From Actinoplanes subtropicus (GTDB taxonomy: Bacteria > Actinomycetota > Actinomycetes > Mycobacteriales > Micromonosporaceae), in NCBI RefSeq assembly GCF_000721705.1, contig NZ_JOJL01000031.1, forward strand, positions 1 to 64,000: a DNA stretch of 64,000 bases, read 5' to 3'. The translations under genes and the position numbers were made by a program. Shown in pieces: positions 18,557-26,943 of the stretch (position 1 is the stretch's first letter; the number at the start of each line of letters is the position of its first letter). The notes beneath the pieces are model-generated. The model worked only from the letters and a program-made list of their open reading frames with translations. It did no database searches and was not told the DNA's origin.

Positions 18557-19399
18557 GTGACCAAGCCTCCCGTCGGCGCGATCACCCGGGGGACGACCAA
18601 TCCGAACCGGCTGCGCCGGGTGGACAACTTCATCGCGTACCGCTGCGGTGCCCTGCTGCGGGCGGCCGCCGAGCCGCTGGTCGTCGACCTGGGTTACGGC
18701 GCCACGCCAGTCACCGCGGTGGAGTTGCGGGGCCGTCTGGCGACGGCCGTCCGGGCGGACGTCGCGGTGGTGGGTCTGGAGATCGATCCCGTACGGGTGG
18801 AAGCGGCGCGACCACACGCCGACCCGCCGCGGCTGGACTTCCGCCGCGGTGGTTTCGAGCTGGCCGGCTTGCGCCCGGTCGTGGTGCGCGCGTTCAACGT
18901 GCTGCGCCAGTACGCCGAGGAGGAGGTCGCCGCGGCCTGGCGGCAGATGACCGCGACCGGCGCGCTGCTGGTCGAGGGCACCTGCGACGAGCTGGGCCGG
19001 GTGGCCACCTGGGCGGTGGTCGAGGACGGCGAGCCGCGGACGCTGACCCTTTCCGCCCGATTGTCCGATCTGGACCATCCGGCCACCTTCGCCGAGCGGC
19101 TGCCCAAGTCACTGATCCACCACAACGTCGACGGCGAACCGGTGCACGAGTTGCTGCGCGCGGTCGGCCGGGCCTGGGAGACCGAGGCGACCCCGTTCGG
19201 CCCGCGGCAGCGCTGGCTGGCCACCTGCCGCCGGCTGCGGGACGAGGGGCACCCGCTGCTGGACGGGCCGGCCCGCTGGGGACGCGGCGAGCTGACCGTG
19301 CCGTGGCCTGGTCTTTTGTGCCACGGCCCGGGAACAAGGCCGGGCCGGTCCTCCGCAGCGGACCGGCCCGACCCCAGGGGGGCGAATAAAGTTCTCTAG
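18557..19399 (+). CDS. Class I SAM-dependent methyltransferase-like protein
   Basis: A 280-residue protein starting at GTG 18557, 3 nt after the SDR stop, so probably co-transcribed. The glycine-rich SAM site appears as LVVDLGYGATPVTAVELRGR, followed by an acidic strand end VVGLEIDPVRVEAA. Later conserved parts are GALLVEGTCDELGR and LPKSLIHHNVDGEP. The methyl acceptor is unknown. The last ~25 codons are of low complexity and contain the terminator hairpin listed next. Confidence 0.75.
   Translation: MTKPPVGAITRGTTNPNRLRRVDNFIAYRCGALLRAAAEPLVVDLGYGATPVTAVELRGRLATAVRADVAVVGLEIDPVRVEAARPHADPPRLDFRRGGFELAGLRPVVVRAFNVLRQYAEEEVAAAWRQMTATGALLVEGTCDELGRVATWAVVEDGEPRTLTLSARLSDLDHPATFAERLPKSLIHHNVDGEPVHELLRAVGRAWETEATPFGPRQRWLATCRRLRDEGHPLLDGPARWGRGELTVPWPGLLCHGPGTRPGRSSAADRPDPRGANKVL
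19341..19370. terminator. Terminator hairpin inside the end of the methyltransferase gene
   Basis: CGGGCCGGTCC (19341-19351) pairs perfectly with GGACCGGCCCG (19360-19370) around an 8-nt loop. It lies ~30 nt before the predicted stop of the plus-strand gene and also downstream of the convergent hydrolase gene. Confidence 0.65.
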
Positions 19400-20973
19400 T
19401 TGTTGTCGATGGCGACGTCGAACACCGGCGACGCCGCGACCTGGCGGAACGCGGTCAGGCTGTCCGGAGTGGAGTCGACCGCGATGTTCCGGTCGCCGGT
19501 GTCGTCCTTGGCGGTGTCGAAGTAGACGATCGCCTTGACCTGCGGGTGCCGGGCGAGCTCGGGCACCACGGTGCCGAACGCGGCGGCCTTGCTGGTCGGG
19601 TAGGCGACCCGGTGGTACATGCCCCACTCGGCCACCATGATCGGCTTGCTCGGGTGGTTGGTGACCGACCAGTCGTAGAAGCCGAGACCGCCGCCGGTGG
19701 GCTTGCGGTCGAGCAGGCTGCCGAAGTCGCCGAAGTGGTAGTAGCCGGGCTCCACGCTCACGTACGAGTCGAGGCCGACCCAGTCGACGACGTCGTCACC
19801 CGGGTAGAGGTCCTTCCACCAGGACTGCGCCATCCACTTCTCGTTGCCCATGTAGGCGAGCACGTTGACCACATTGGTCACTCCGTCGGCGCGCAGCCGC
19901 AGGACGACGTGGCGGTACATGGCCGCGAAGTCCTTGGCGGTCATCCCCGAACCGGCCGCGGGCTGCACGTCGTTCTCCGGCTCGTGGTGCAGGGCGAGGA
20001 AGAACTTCTTGGTGCCGTAGTTGGCCTTGACGTAGCTCGCCCACGCGTCGATCCGGGCATCCTTGTCGCCGGCCGCGACCGCGGCCCAGGTGCTGCCGGC
20101 CGCGACCTTCCAGTTGAGCAGCAACACCCGCGGGTGCGCCGGGTCCTCGGTCATCGCGATCTCGGACTTGGTCGGGAACTTCTCGTCGCCCCGGTGATAG
20201 GCGTGGAAGATCGCCGCGGTACGGCCGGTCAGCGCCTCCCAGTTCTTGAGCGCCGTGTCGCGCGGGGTGTCGGTGAAGCCGCCGGCCGCCGCGCCCCAGA
20301 GCACGCCGCAGCTCGGCACCAGCAGCGCGCCGGTGGTGCAGGTGCCCGGCTGCGCGGGCGTGGCCGGCGTCGGGGCCGGGGCCGGGTCGGCCGCCGCATA
20401 GTTCATGACCAGGCGCGGGCCGGCGGTCCGGCCGTCGCCCGACTCGGCCGACAGGATCCGGGTCGCGGCGGTGGTCGACGCCGAGCGCAGCGCGAAGGAG
20501 TACGTGCCGGCCTGGGTCACCACCTTCGACAGGTCCAGGGTCACCGAGCCGTCGCCGGCCTTCGGCACCGCGGAGGCGACCGCCGCGCCGATCGCCGGCT
20601 GGTTGGCGGCGGTGATCGTGTTCTCGCTCCACGCTGCGGTCACCGGGTAGGCGGTGATCCGGTCCAGCGTCGGCTTGCCGTCGAACGGCAGGATCAGCCG
20701 CGCGTTGGCGATGGCCGTCCCGGCCGGGAAGCCGCCGGTGGTGAACCGTACGAAAGAGGTCTTGGTCTCGCCGTCGGCGAAGCCCACCACCAGCTTCTCG
20801 GCGGCGCCGAAGTTGGTGCCGGCCCGCATGCTGGAGACGTACGCGTCGTCGCCGGCGAAGACAGTGCGGATGGCCGGCGTGTTCGCCGCGTCTGCCGTAT
20901 CCGCGACGAGGAAGCCGGCGCTCACCGCCACCCCGATCGCCGCAGCCCCGATCGCTGCCTTTCTGGCACCCAC
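19396..20973 (-). CDS. Secreted GH26-like glycoside hydrolase with N-terminal DNRLRE/CBM-type domain
   Basis: A 525-residue exported protein. A Sec signal peptide (AAIGAAAIGVAVSAGFL, cleavage near ADTADAANT) comes first. A beta-rich DNRLRE/CBM96-like domain covers ~residues 35-195 (DDAYVSSMRAGTNFG, ILSAESGDGRTAGPRLVMNY), followed by a Pro/Ala linker. The catalytic TIM barrel is beta-mannanase/GH26-like. The proposed acid/base Glu is in FFLALHHEPENDV and the nucleophile Glu in PIMVAEWGMYHR. It likely cuts a mannan or similar plant or wall polysaccharide. The GTG at 20973 starts it. Its stop overlaps the convergent methyltransferase stop. Confidence 0.82.
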   Translation of the reverse strand: MGARKAAIGAAAIGVAVSAGFLVADTADAANTPAIRTVFAGDDAYVSSMRAGTNFGAAEKLVVGFADGETKTSFVRFTTGGFPAGTAIANARLILPFDGKPTLDRITAYPVTAAWSENTITAANQPAIGAAVASAVPKAGDGSVTLDLSKVVTQAGTYSFALRSASTTAATRILSAESGDGRTAGPRLVMNYAAADPAPAPTPATPAQPGTCTTGALLVPSCGVLWGAAAGGFTDTPRDTALKNWEALTGRTAAIFHAYHRGDEKFPTKSEIAMTEDPAHPRVLLLNWKVAAGSTWAAVAAGDKDARIDAWASYVKANYGTKKFFLALHHEPENDVQPAAGSGMTAKDFAAMYRHVVLRLRADGVTNVVNVLAYMGNEKWMAQSWWKDLYPGDDVVDWVGLDSYVSVEPGYYHFGDFGSLLDRKPTGGGLGFYDWSVTNHPSKPIMVAEWGMYHRVAYPTSKAAAFGTVVPELARHPQVKAIVYFDTAKDDTGDRNIAVDSTPDSLTAFRQVAASPVFDVAIDNN

Positions 20974-21080
20974 GTCTTGACCCCCGTGAATAGTCGAATC
21001 GCTCGTTCGACTTCACCGTCGGCCGGGGTGGGTTCCCGGTTGGTAGACGACGGGGTGCGGGTGCGGTGCCGGGATCTACG

Positions 21081-21136
21081 GGCCTTTTCGGGGCTTTACC
21101 TGGCTTTTCGGGGCTTTGCGGGGCTTTACGGGGTGG
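21081..21136. repeat. Tandem 10-bp repeat (GGGGCTTTAC-like), five units
   Basis: Five consecutive 10-mers, GGCCTTTTCG, GGGCTTTACC, TGGCTTTTCG, GGGCTTTGCG and GGGCTTTACG, run head to tail. The array overlaps the last codon and the region downstream of the receiver gene. It is not a hairpin and not coding. Confidence 0.75.
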
Positions 21137-21530
21137 CCCGCTCGGCGAGCACCGAGCGCAGCGCCTCGATCAGCAACTCGGTACTGAACGGCTTCTTGAC
21201 CAGCAGCGCGTCCGGCTCGATCAGGCCGTCCGCGACGGCCATCTCCTTGGGCAGGCCGGAGATGTAGACGACCCGCATGCTCGGCCGCAACTCGGTGGCC
21301 TCGAGGGACAGCTCGCCGCCGGACACGCCGGGCAGGCCGAGGTCGGTGACCAGGATGTCGATCTCGCCGGGGTGGTCCCGGCAGACCGTGACGGCCTGCT
21401 GCGAGTCGCCGGCCACCAGTGTCGAGAAACCCCGGCGCTCCAGCATGCGGCGCATGATGTCGCGCAGGTCCTCCTCGTCGTCGACGACGAGGACGGTCGG
21501 CCGGTTCTCCGTGTCGGGCGCCTGCGACAT
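21126..21530 (-). CDS. Single-domain response regulator
   Basis: A 134-residue stand-alone receiver without an output domain. Acidic residues are in TVLVVDDEEDLRDIM, the phospho-acceptor Asp in IDILVTDLGLPGVSG, the Thr/Ser position in MRVVYISGLPKEM and the Lys in LLVKKPFSTEL. The pattern resembles the receivers attached to hybrid kinases. A full AGGAGG site precedes the ATG at 21530. The PAS histidine kinase 500 nt away on the other strand is a possible partner, by proximity only. Confidence 0.88.
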   Translation of the reverse strand: MSQAPDTENRPTVLVVDDEEDLRDIMRRMLERRGFSTLVAGDSQQAVTVCRDHPGEIDILVTDLGLPGVSGGELSLEATELRPSMRVVYISGLPKEMAVADGLIEPDALLVKKPFSTELLIEALRSVLAERATP

Positions 21531-21771
21531 GGGTCCTCCTGGTTGCGCGTCGAGTACCCAGGTCACGCTATCGGCACCGGGTTGCACCGCCCGGCCTTTG
21601 CGACATCCCACAGTTCACCGGGGGCGGATGCGCATGCCGGGGGCGGTCGAGGGAATCTTCTGCCGAGGGCGGACGACCCGGAACGCCGGGGGCAAAGAGC
21701 TAAGGCTGTGCATCGGAGGGCCGATCTACCCGCTGTACCGCTGCACACCGCCACCGAGCAAGGAGAGCGAT

Positions 21772-21984
21772 ATGACCAGCCTGCTGTCGCCCGAGATCAC
21801 CACCGTTGATGCGATGACCGACCGCTGCGACCGTTGCAGCGCGGCCGCGAAGCTGGTGGTTAGCCTGACCAGCGGCGGCGAGCTGTCCTTCTGTGGCCAC
21901 CACGCCAACCGGCTCCGTGAGGACATCGTCCGGGTCGCCGAGCGGGTCGTGCTCGAGGAGGGCTTCGACTGGGCGGGCAAGTAA
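21772..21984 (+). CDS. DUF7455-like small protein
   Basis: A 70-residue protein with a zinc-ribbon look: CDRCSAAAKLVV, then GGELSFCGHHANRLRE, giving CxxC and CxHH ligands. Such proteins are widespread in actinobacteria and their role is unknown. AAGGAGAG precedes the ATG. Confidence 0.8.
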   Translation: MTSLLSPEITTVDAMTDRCDRCSAAAKLVVSLTSGGELSFCGHHANRLREDIVRVAERVVLEEGFDWAGK

Positions 21985-22039
21985 CCACTTGACCGAATAA
22001 CCCGCGTTATGCTCATTTCCTCTTATCCGAGGTGATTAT

Positions 22040-23551
22040 GTGCATATCGCGGCGCATGATGTGGGAAGGCTCTCCCGGCTCGCCGCCGGGTGCACCGGCG
22101 TCGCGGTCGCGGCGGTCGGCTCCCTCTCCGCAACTCCGCGCGTGCCGCCGGGCCCCAGCCCGGCGGCCGCGCTCGTTCCGGCCGGAATCGCGCTGTTGCT
22201 CCAGGCGCTGCCGGTCGGCCGGATCTCACGCGCCCTCGCCGTGGTGCTGGCCCTGGTCGCGGCCGGCGCCGGCGCGCTCACCCTCGACACCCGCCCGGCC
22301 GCGGCGACCGCCACCGTGCTGGCCGGACTCGGCCTGGCCGGGCTGGACCTGCGGATCGCCCGGTCCCGCTTCCGGGTCGCCGATCCGCTGGTCGCCGGCG
22401 CGGCGATCATCGCCCTGGTCGCCCTGGTGCCCCGGGGCGGCCTGATGGCCCCGGCGGTCGCCGGCGCGCTGCTCGTCCTGGCGCTCGGCACCGTGCTGGC
22501 CCGGCCGGAGACCGGGCCGCTGCGCACCGCCGAGACCGGCGCCGGGCAGGACCCGCAGGAGTTCGCGGAAGCGCTGCTGCAGTCGATGAGCGAGGCGGTG
22601 ATGGTGCTCGACGCCAACTACCGGGTGATCGACGTCAACCGGCGCTGGCGGGAGCTTACCGGGCACGGGCCGGACGAGCCGATCCGCCTCGACCCGCCGC
22701 CGCTGCCACCGGCCGAGGGCGGCGACTGGCTGCTGCCGCGGGTGGACGGCACGACCGTGCCGGTGCTGGCGACGATGGCGACCATCCCGGACGCGGCGGG
22801 GGCGCCCCGGGCGTACGTGGCCACCTACGTCGACATCGCCGACCGGAAGCGGGCCGAGGTGTCGCTCGGCGAGCAGAACACCGAACTGCGCGAGGCCAAC
22901 GCCCGGCTGGCGGCGGCGCTGGCCTTCAAGAACGACCTGACCTCGATGCTCACCCACGACGTGGCCCAGCCGCTCAGCTCGATCGCGAGCCTGGCCGAGC
23001 TGCTCCGGGCGGACTGGGCCGACCTGCCCGAGGACATCCGGCTGGAACTGGCCACGAAGATCGACAAGAACACGCAGCGGCTGATCAAGATGATGAACGA
23101 CCTGCACCTGCTGTTCCGGCTGGACACCGGCTCGGTCACCGCGCGGCAGGCGCCGGTGCCGCTGCTCGAGGTGGCCACGGTGGTGCAGGAGGAGGTCGAG
23201 CTGGATCTCGAGCTCGACATCGCCGAGGAACTGGCCGTGCTGGCCGACCGCGGGCACCTGACCGTGGTGCTGCGGAACCTGGTGCGGAACGCGGTCGCCT
23301 ACGGCGCCCCGCCGGTGCTGCTGTCCGGCCGCCGCCGGGCCGACCTGGTCGAGATCGTGGTGCAGGACCGCGGCCCGGGCATCCCCGAGGAGCTGGTGCC
23401 GAGCCTGTTCGACCGGTTCGTCCGGGGCGCCGGGCTGGGCCTGTTCATCGTCCGGCACCTGGTGGAGGCGAACGGCGGCTCGGTCCGCTACGAGCGGGCC
23501 GAGCCGCGGGGTGCGCGCCTGATCGTCGGGCTGGAGGCGGCCCCGATCTGA
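22040..23551 (+). CDS. Membrane PAS histidine kinase
   Basis: A 503-residue sensor kinase. Residues 15-155 are largely hydrophobic and Ala/Leu/Val-rich, giving perhaps five or six membrane segments. A PAS domain follows (~172-268: SMSEAVMVLDANYRVIDVNR) with a PAC-like end YVATYVDIADRKRAE and a short coiled coil. The phosphorylated His is at 306 (SMLTHDVAQPLSSIASL). The ATPase has NLVRNAVAYGAPP and VVQDRGPGIPEELV; the F and G2 boxes run together as FDRFVRGAGLGLFIV, so the ATP lid looks unusually short. The GTG at 22040 has GAGG 7 nt ahead. The signal is unknown. Confidence 0.87.
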   Translation: MHIAAHDVGRLSRLAAGCTGVAVAAVGSLSATPRVPPGPSPAAALVPAGIALLLQALPVGRISRALAVVLALVAAGAGALTLDTRPAAATATVLAGLGLAGLDLRIARSRFRVADPLVAGAAIIALVALVPRGGLMAPAVAGALLVLALGTVLARPETGPLRTAETGAGQDPQEFAEALLQSMSEAVMVLDANYRVIDVNRRWRELTGHGPDEPIRLDPPPLPPAEGGDWLLPRVDGTTVPVLATMATIPDAAGAPRAYVATYVDIADRKRAEVSLGEQNTELREANARLAAALAFKNDLTSMLTHDVAQPLSSIASLAELLRADWADLPEDIRLELATKIDKNTQRLIKMMNDLHLLFRLDTGSVTARQAPVPLLEVATVVQEEVELDLELDIAEELAVLADRGHLTVVLRNLVRNAVAYGAPPVLLSGRRRADLVEIVVQDRGPGIPEELVPSLFDRFVRGAGLGLFIVRHLVEANGGSVRYERAEPRGARLIVGLEAAPI

Positions 23552-24361
23552 TCACATGTCGTGGGCCGACCCGCGATCCTCCTCGTTGATCATGCCGTCG
23601 CCCCAGGTGTCCTTCTGGTTGGTGCGCCCGCCCATCGGGGCGGTGCCGGCCGCGCCACCGCTGATCGGGCCGGATTTCGCGATCCGGCGGCCGGGCGCCA
23701 GCACATCGTCGAGGTCGTGCTCGCTCTTGATGCCCGGCGCGCTGGAGATGTCGACGTTCGTACCCATCGCGCCCGGATCGGCGGTGCCCCAGCCAGCGCC
23801 GGGGTGCGGATTGCGGTTGCGGATCCGGGCGGCCACCGCGACCGGGCTGGCCGCCGTGTTCGGCACGGCGGACAGCCGCTTGGTGCTCGCGCCCGGGGTC
23901 GGCCGCTTCGGCGACGGCCGGCTGCCGACCGGTTTCGGCCGCCCGCCCAGCACGCCGCTCTCCACCAGGCCCTTGAACGTGGTCAGGTCCTCCTTGAGCC
24001 GCCTGGTCAGCGAGGCCTGGCCGTGCCGGTCGCTCGGGAGGAGAAACGCGATGTCCGCCTCGAACTGGGCCACGACCTGCGTCTTCGTCTCGCCCAGCGG
24101 GCGAAGCGTGATCGTCTCGGCGACCAGCGGCCCCGCCGTCGTCGACCACGCGACCCGCTCGTCGAGCGAGCGCTCGGTGATCCGCGCGTCGAACTCGCGC
24201 CGTTTGCCGTCGACGTCCATGATCCAGTGGGTCTGGTCGCCGACCGCGGTGACCTCGCGGACCCCGGTCATGAACCGCGGGTAGTTCTCGAACGCGGCGA
24301 GTTGCTCGTACACCGTGTGCAGCGGTGCACTCACCTCGATGGCCTGCTGAACCATACTCAT
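23552..24361 (-). CDS. SRPBCC (START-like) family protein with long disordered tail
   Basis: A 269-residue protein. Residues 1-150 form an SRPBCC/polyketide-cyclase-like hydrophobic cup: VQQAIEVSAPLHTVYEQLAA, FENYPRFMTGVREV, ARITERSLDERVAWST. The remaining ~115 residues are rich in Pro, Gly, Ser and Arg with no visible fold. GGGAG 7 nt before the ATG at 24361 supports the start. Its stop abuts the stop of the convergent kinase gene. The ligand is unknown. Confidence 0.8.
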   Translation of the reverse strand: MSMVQQAIEVSAPLHTVYEQLAAFENYPRFMTGVREVTAVGDQTHWIMDVDGKRREFDARITERSLDERVAWSTTAGPLVAETITLRPLGETKTQVVAQFEADIAFLLPSDRHGQASLTRRLKEDLTTFKGLVESGVLGGRPKPVGSRPSPKRPTPGASTKRLSAVPNTAASPVAVAARIRNRNPHPGAGWGTADPGAMGTNVDISSAPGIKSEHDLDDVLAPGRRIAKSGPISGGAAGTAPMGGRTNQKDTWGDGMINEEDRGSAHDM

Positions 24362-24437
24362 CGCATATCTCCCATGCCTCGAATGTCCGGCATGACCGAG
24401 CGTACGGAGAGCGCTGTTGATCGTGTTCGGTTTCCGG

Positions 24438-25163
24438 TCAGACCCGGCGGACGTACTGCCAGTGACCGACCTCGGCGGCGTACCGGGCGTCACTCGCGGG
24501 CATCAGCGTCACCCGAGCGGCACGCAGCAACGTCACGAGCCGGGCCGACGGGCAGCGCCAGGCCTCGCTGACCTCGACCAGGGTGCCGGTCTCGCGGCAG
24601 GCGGCGGCGAGCGCGCCGACCAGGTCGGCGGTGAGTACGGCGTCGTCCAGGCCGACCTGGGCGAGCAGGCTGAGCGGGCGGGCGAGCTGGGTGGGCGCGT
24701 AGCGGGAGGCGCGCTCGAGGCCCCGCACGGTGGCGCCGACCAGACCCTCGGCGACCTGCCCGGCGGTGAGCTGGCCGGTGGCCAGCATGGCGCGCACTTC
24801 TCGAGGACCGTAGAGGCCGCCGGCCAGCGGCAGCCGGGAGACCGCCACCGACACCGCCTCGAGGTGGCTCAGGTCGGCCGGCCAGGCCAGCCAGCCGTCC
24901 GGCTGCACGACCTCGACCTCGGCGGCCACCCGCAGGGTCAGCTCGGTGCGCTGCCGGGCGCGGCGGACCGCATCGGCGTACGCGGAAAGCCAGGTTGTCT
25001 CCGGGCCGACCTGGTCGGCGAAGGTGAGCGCGGTGAGCCCGGCCTGGTCGGCTGCGGAGACGACGACGCCGACGCTGTCCCGGCCGGCGGCGAAGCCGGT
25101 GTGCACATGCGCGTCGATCGTCAGGTCCAGCGCATCGATCACCGATTCCCGCTCTGCGACCAC
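24438..25163 (-). CDS. PHP-like phosphoesterase domain protein
   Basis: A 241-residue protein with a PHP-type start, LTIDAHVHTGFAAGRDSVGV, supplying HxH metal ligands, and VSAADQAGLTALTFADQVG. Later parts are RVAAEVEVVQPDGW and VTLMPASDARYAAEVG, consistent with a PHP hydrolase, though not all ligands are obvious. GGGGAG 6 nt before the GTG at 25163 decides the start. It lies next to csrA on the same strand, but the 134-nt gap between them holds no gene. Confidence 0.65.
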   Translation of the reverse strand: MVAERESVIDALDLTIDAHVHTGFAAGRDSVGVVVSAADQAGLTALTFADQVGPETTWLSAYADAVRRARQRTELTLRVAAEVEVVQPDGWLAWPADLSHLEAVSVAVSRLPLAGGLYGPREVRAMLATGQLTAGQVAEGLVGATVRGLERASRYAPTQLARPLSLLAQVGLDDAVLTADLVGALAAACRETGTLVEVSEAWRCPSARLVTLLRAARVTLMPASDARYAAEVGHWQYVRRV

Positions 25164-25282
25164 TGATAGCTCCCCGGACTCATGGCGACGGGCTCTTCCC
25201 GTCCTGACCAAGAGTGCGGGTCGTTCGTTGACAGGCCCGGTCTGTCGCCGGTGCAGTCCGGTTTCCCTGCCGGAACGCGGAA

Positions 25283-25311
25283 CGCCGGAGAAGCGAGTCA
25301 CTCCTCCGGCG
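25283..25311. terminator. Possible terminator hairpin at the end of csrA
   Basis: CGCCGGAG (25283-25290) pairs with CTCCGGCG (25304-25311) around 13 nt, straddling the csrA stop codon. No U-tract follows on the minus strand. Confidence 0.4.
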
Positions 25312-25534
25312 TCTGCAGCATCTCCGTCACCGCCCGGACCGCATCCTCGGTGGGCGAGGCCGCCTCCCGGTTGGCCGCCTGCAACTCGCGGAACACCTCC
25401 TCGCGATGGACCTGCACGTCGCGCGGCGCCTGGATACCCAGCCGGATGACGTCACCACGCGCCTCGAGCACCGTGATGATCACATCGTTGCCGATCATCA
25501 CGCTCTCCCCCGCCCGCCGGGTCAGCACAAGCAT
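25298..25534 (-). CDS. csrA: Carbon storage regulator CsrA
   Basis: RNA-binding translational repressor. The 78 residues contain the whole family core: MLVLTRRAGESVMIGNDV, RLGIQAPRDVQVHREEVF. A C-terminal extension of ~20 residues follows, usual for FliW-paired CsrA. It is the last gene of flgN-flgK-flgL-fliW-csrA. By family rules it should block fliC translation when FliW is occupied by flagellin. Two GGA-type sites are seen in the fliC leader. GGAGGG lies 9 nt before the ATG. Confidence 0.96.
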   Translation of the reverse strand: MLVLTRRAGESVMIGNDVIITVLEARGDVIRLGIQAPRDVQVHREEVFRELQAANREAASPTEDAVRAVTEMLQTPEE

Positions 25535-25574
25535 CGTCCGGTGCCCTCCTCCATCCGTGGATCGGGCGTGGACG

Positions 25575-26012
25575 TCAGTACGCCCGATGCATGATCGCGC
25601 GGACCGGGTACCCGGAGCCGCTCAGCACCACCTGCATGGCCCGCATGGAATCCCGGTCGACCACGATCGGAGCCAGCAGGTTGGCGGTGGTCTCGTCGAC
25701 GCCGGCGGTGATCACCGTCAGCAGCAGCAGCCGGTCGGTGTCCCGGGTGTTCAGGGACGCGAACACCTCGTTCTCGATCTCCGGCGCGTAGTCCGGGAAG
25801 AACGGCTCCGGCGGGGCCACCAGGAAGCGCAGCTCCGGGTCCTGGATGGACGTGAAGGCGTAGAGCAGTCCGTCGTCGTTGAGCCGCACCAGGACGAACT
25901 CCCGGTGTGCCGGGAAGCCGGGCATGGGTACCGCCATGGTGATGGTCGGCAGGCCCAGCGACGGGTCGATCATCGTGGTCTCAATCGGTCGGGACGCGGT
26001 GCGAGTACTCAT
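25575..26012 (-). CDS. fliW: Flagellar assembly factor FliW
   Basis: CsrA antagonist and flagellin-binding checkpoint protein. Its 145 residues carry family blocks FPAHREFVLVRLNDDGLLYA, LRFLVAPPEPFFPDYAPEI and TANLLAPIVVDRDSMRAMQV. The ATG at 26012 has GAGG ahead, overlapping the flgL stop; a GTG at 26018 is less likely. It sits directly before csrA, the usual functional pairing. Confidence 0.93.
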   Translation of the reverse strand: MSTRTASRPIETTMIDPSLGLPTITMAVPMPGFPAHREFVLVRLNDDGLLYAFTSIQDPELRFLVAPPEPFFPDYAPEIENEVFASLNTRDTDRLLLLTVITAGVDETTANLLAPIVVDRDSMRAMQVVLSGSGYPVRAIMHRAY

Positions 26013-26014
26013 GG

Positions 26015-26929
26015 TCACCTCAGGAAATCGATGAGCGAGGGCTGGATCACCTTGGCCGTGGCGGCCAGGGCGGCCTGGTACGAGGTCTGCTGGATCTGCA
26101 AGTCCATGATCGCCTTCGGCAGGTCGACATCCTCGATGTCGGACAGCTGCGACTTCACGGACAGCAGATGGTCGTCGGAGGACTGCTTCATCTGCTCAAC
26201 CCGATTATATCGGGCGCCTACGTCCGAAAGGGCGGATTTCAGAGTTTCATGGGCGGTATCGAGATTTTGCAGACCGGTGTTGACGGCGTCTTCGTCGCCG
26301 CTGCGAATGCTGTCGGACAGGTTCTTCAGCACGGTGAACAACTCGGTGCTGCTGCCCGGCTGGCCGAACGCCTCCGGGCCGTTGGTCTCGATCCGCACCT
26401 TGGCGTTCGGGCCCACCGTCCGCGTCGTCGGGTCCGTGTTGCCGACGTATTTCACCTGCCCCGGGTTGGCCGGGTCGTCGGCGTACGCCACCGAACCCGG
26501 TGTGGTGCCGCCGAAGACGGGCCGATTCATGTACTTGACGTTGGCCTGGGTCACCAGCGTGTCCCGGATGTTGTCGATCTCCACGGCCAGGGCCTGCCGG
26601 GACTGGTCGGTGTTGCTCGTGCTCAACGCCTGCAGGGTCAGGTCGCGTACCCGGATGATCGAACTGGACGCGTCGCCGAGAGTGTCCTGAATGGTGCCGA
26701 GCCAGCCGAGGCCGTCCTCGGCGTTGCGCCCGTGCTGCTGGGTGGCGCGTACCTCGCCCCGCAACTGCAGCGAGGTGACCGTCCCGGTGGGCGAGTCGGA
26801 GGGCCGACTCAGCAGCTTGCCGCTGGAGATCTGCGACTGCAGCTTCTGTCCACGCTGGAGGGAGCGTTGCAGGTCGCCGAGCGCCTGGCCGACCATGTTG
26901 GTCTCGGTGACCCGGCTGGGAATCGTCAT
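26015..26929 (-). CDS. flgL: Hook-filament junction protein FlgL (HAP3)
   Basis: Adaptor between hook and filament. The 304 residues have the flagellin-like N-terminal helix (RVTETNMVGQALGDLQRSLQ, then QISSGKLLSRPSDSPTGTV) and the matching C-terminal helix (DLPKAIMDLQIQQTSYQAAL). The central region is short. It is encoded 14 nt after flgK and before fliW. Confidence 0.94.
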   Translation of the reverse strand: MTIPSRVTETNMVGQALGDLQRSLQRGQKLQSQISSGKLLSRPSDSPTGTVTSLQLRGEVRATQQHGRNAEDGLGWLGTIQDTLGDASSSIIRVRDLTLQALSTSNTDQSRQALAVEIDNIRDTLVTQANVKYMNRPVFGGTTPGSVAYADDPANPGQVKYVGNTDPTTRTVGPNAKVRIETNGPEAFGQPGSSTELFTVLKNLSDSIRSGDEDAVNTGLQNLDTAHETLKSALSDVGARYNRVEQMKQSSDDHLLSVKSQLSDIEDVDLPKAIMDLQIQQTSYQAALAATAKVIQPSLIDFLR

Positions 26930-26943
26930 GGTTCAGTCCCCCG

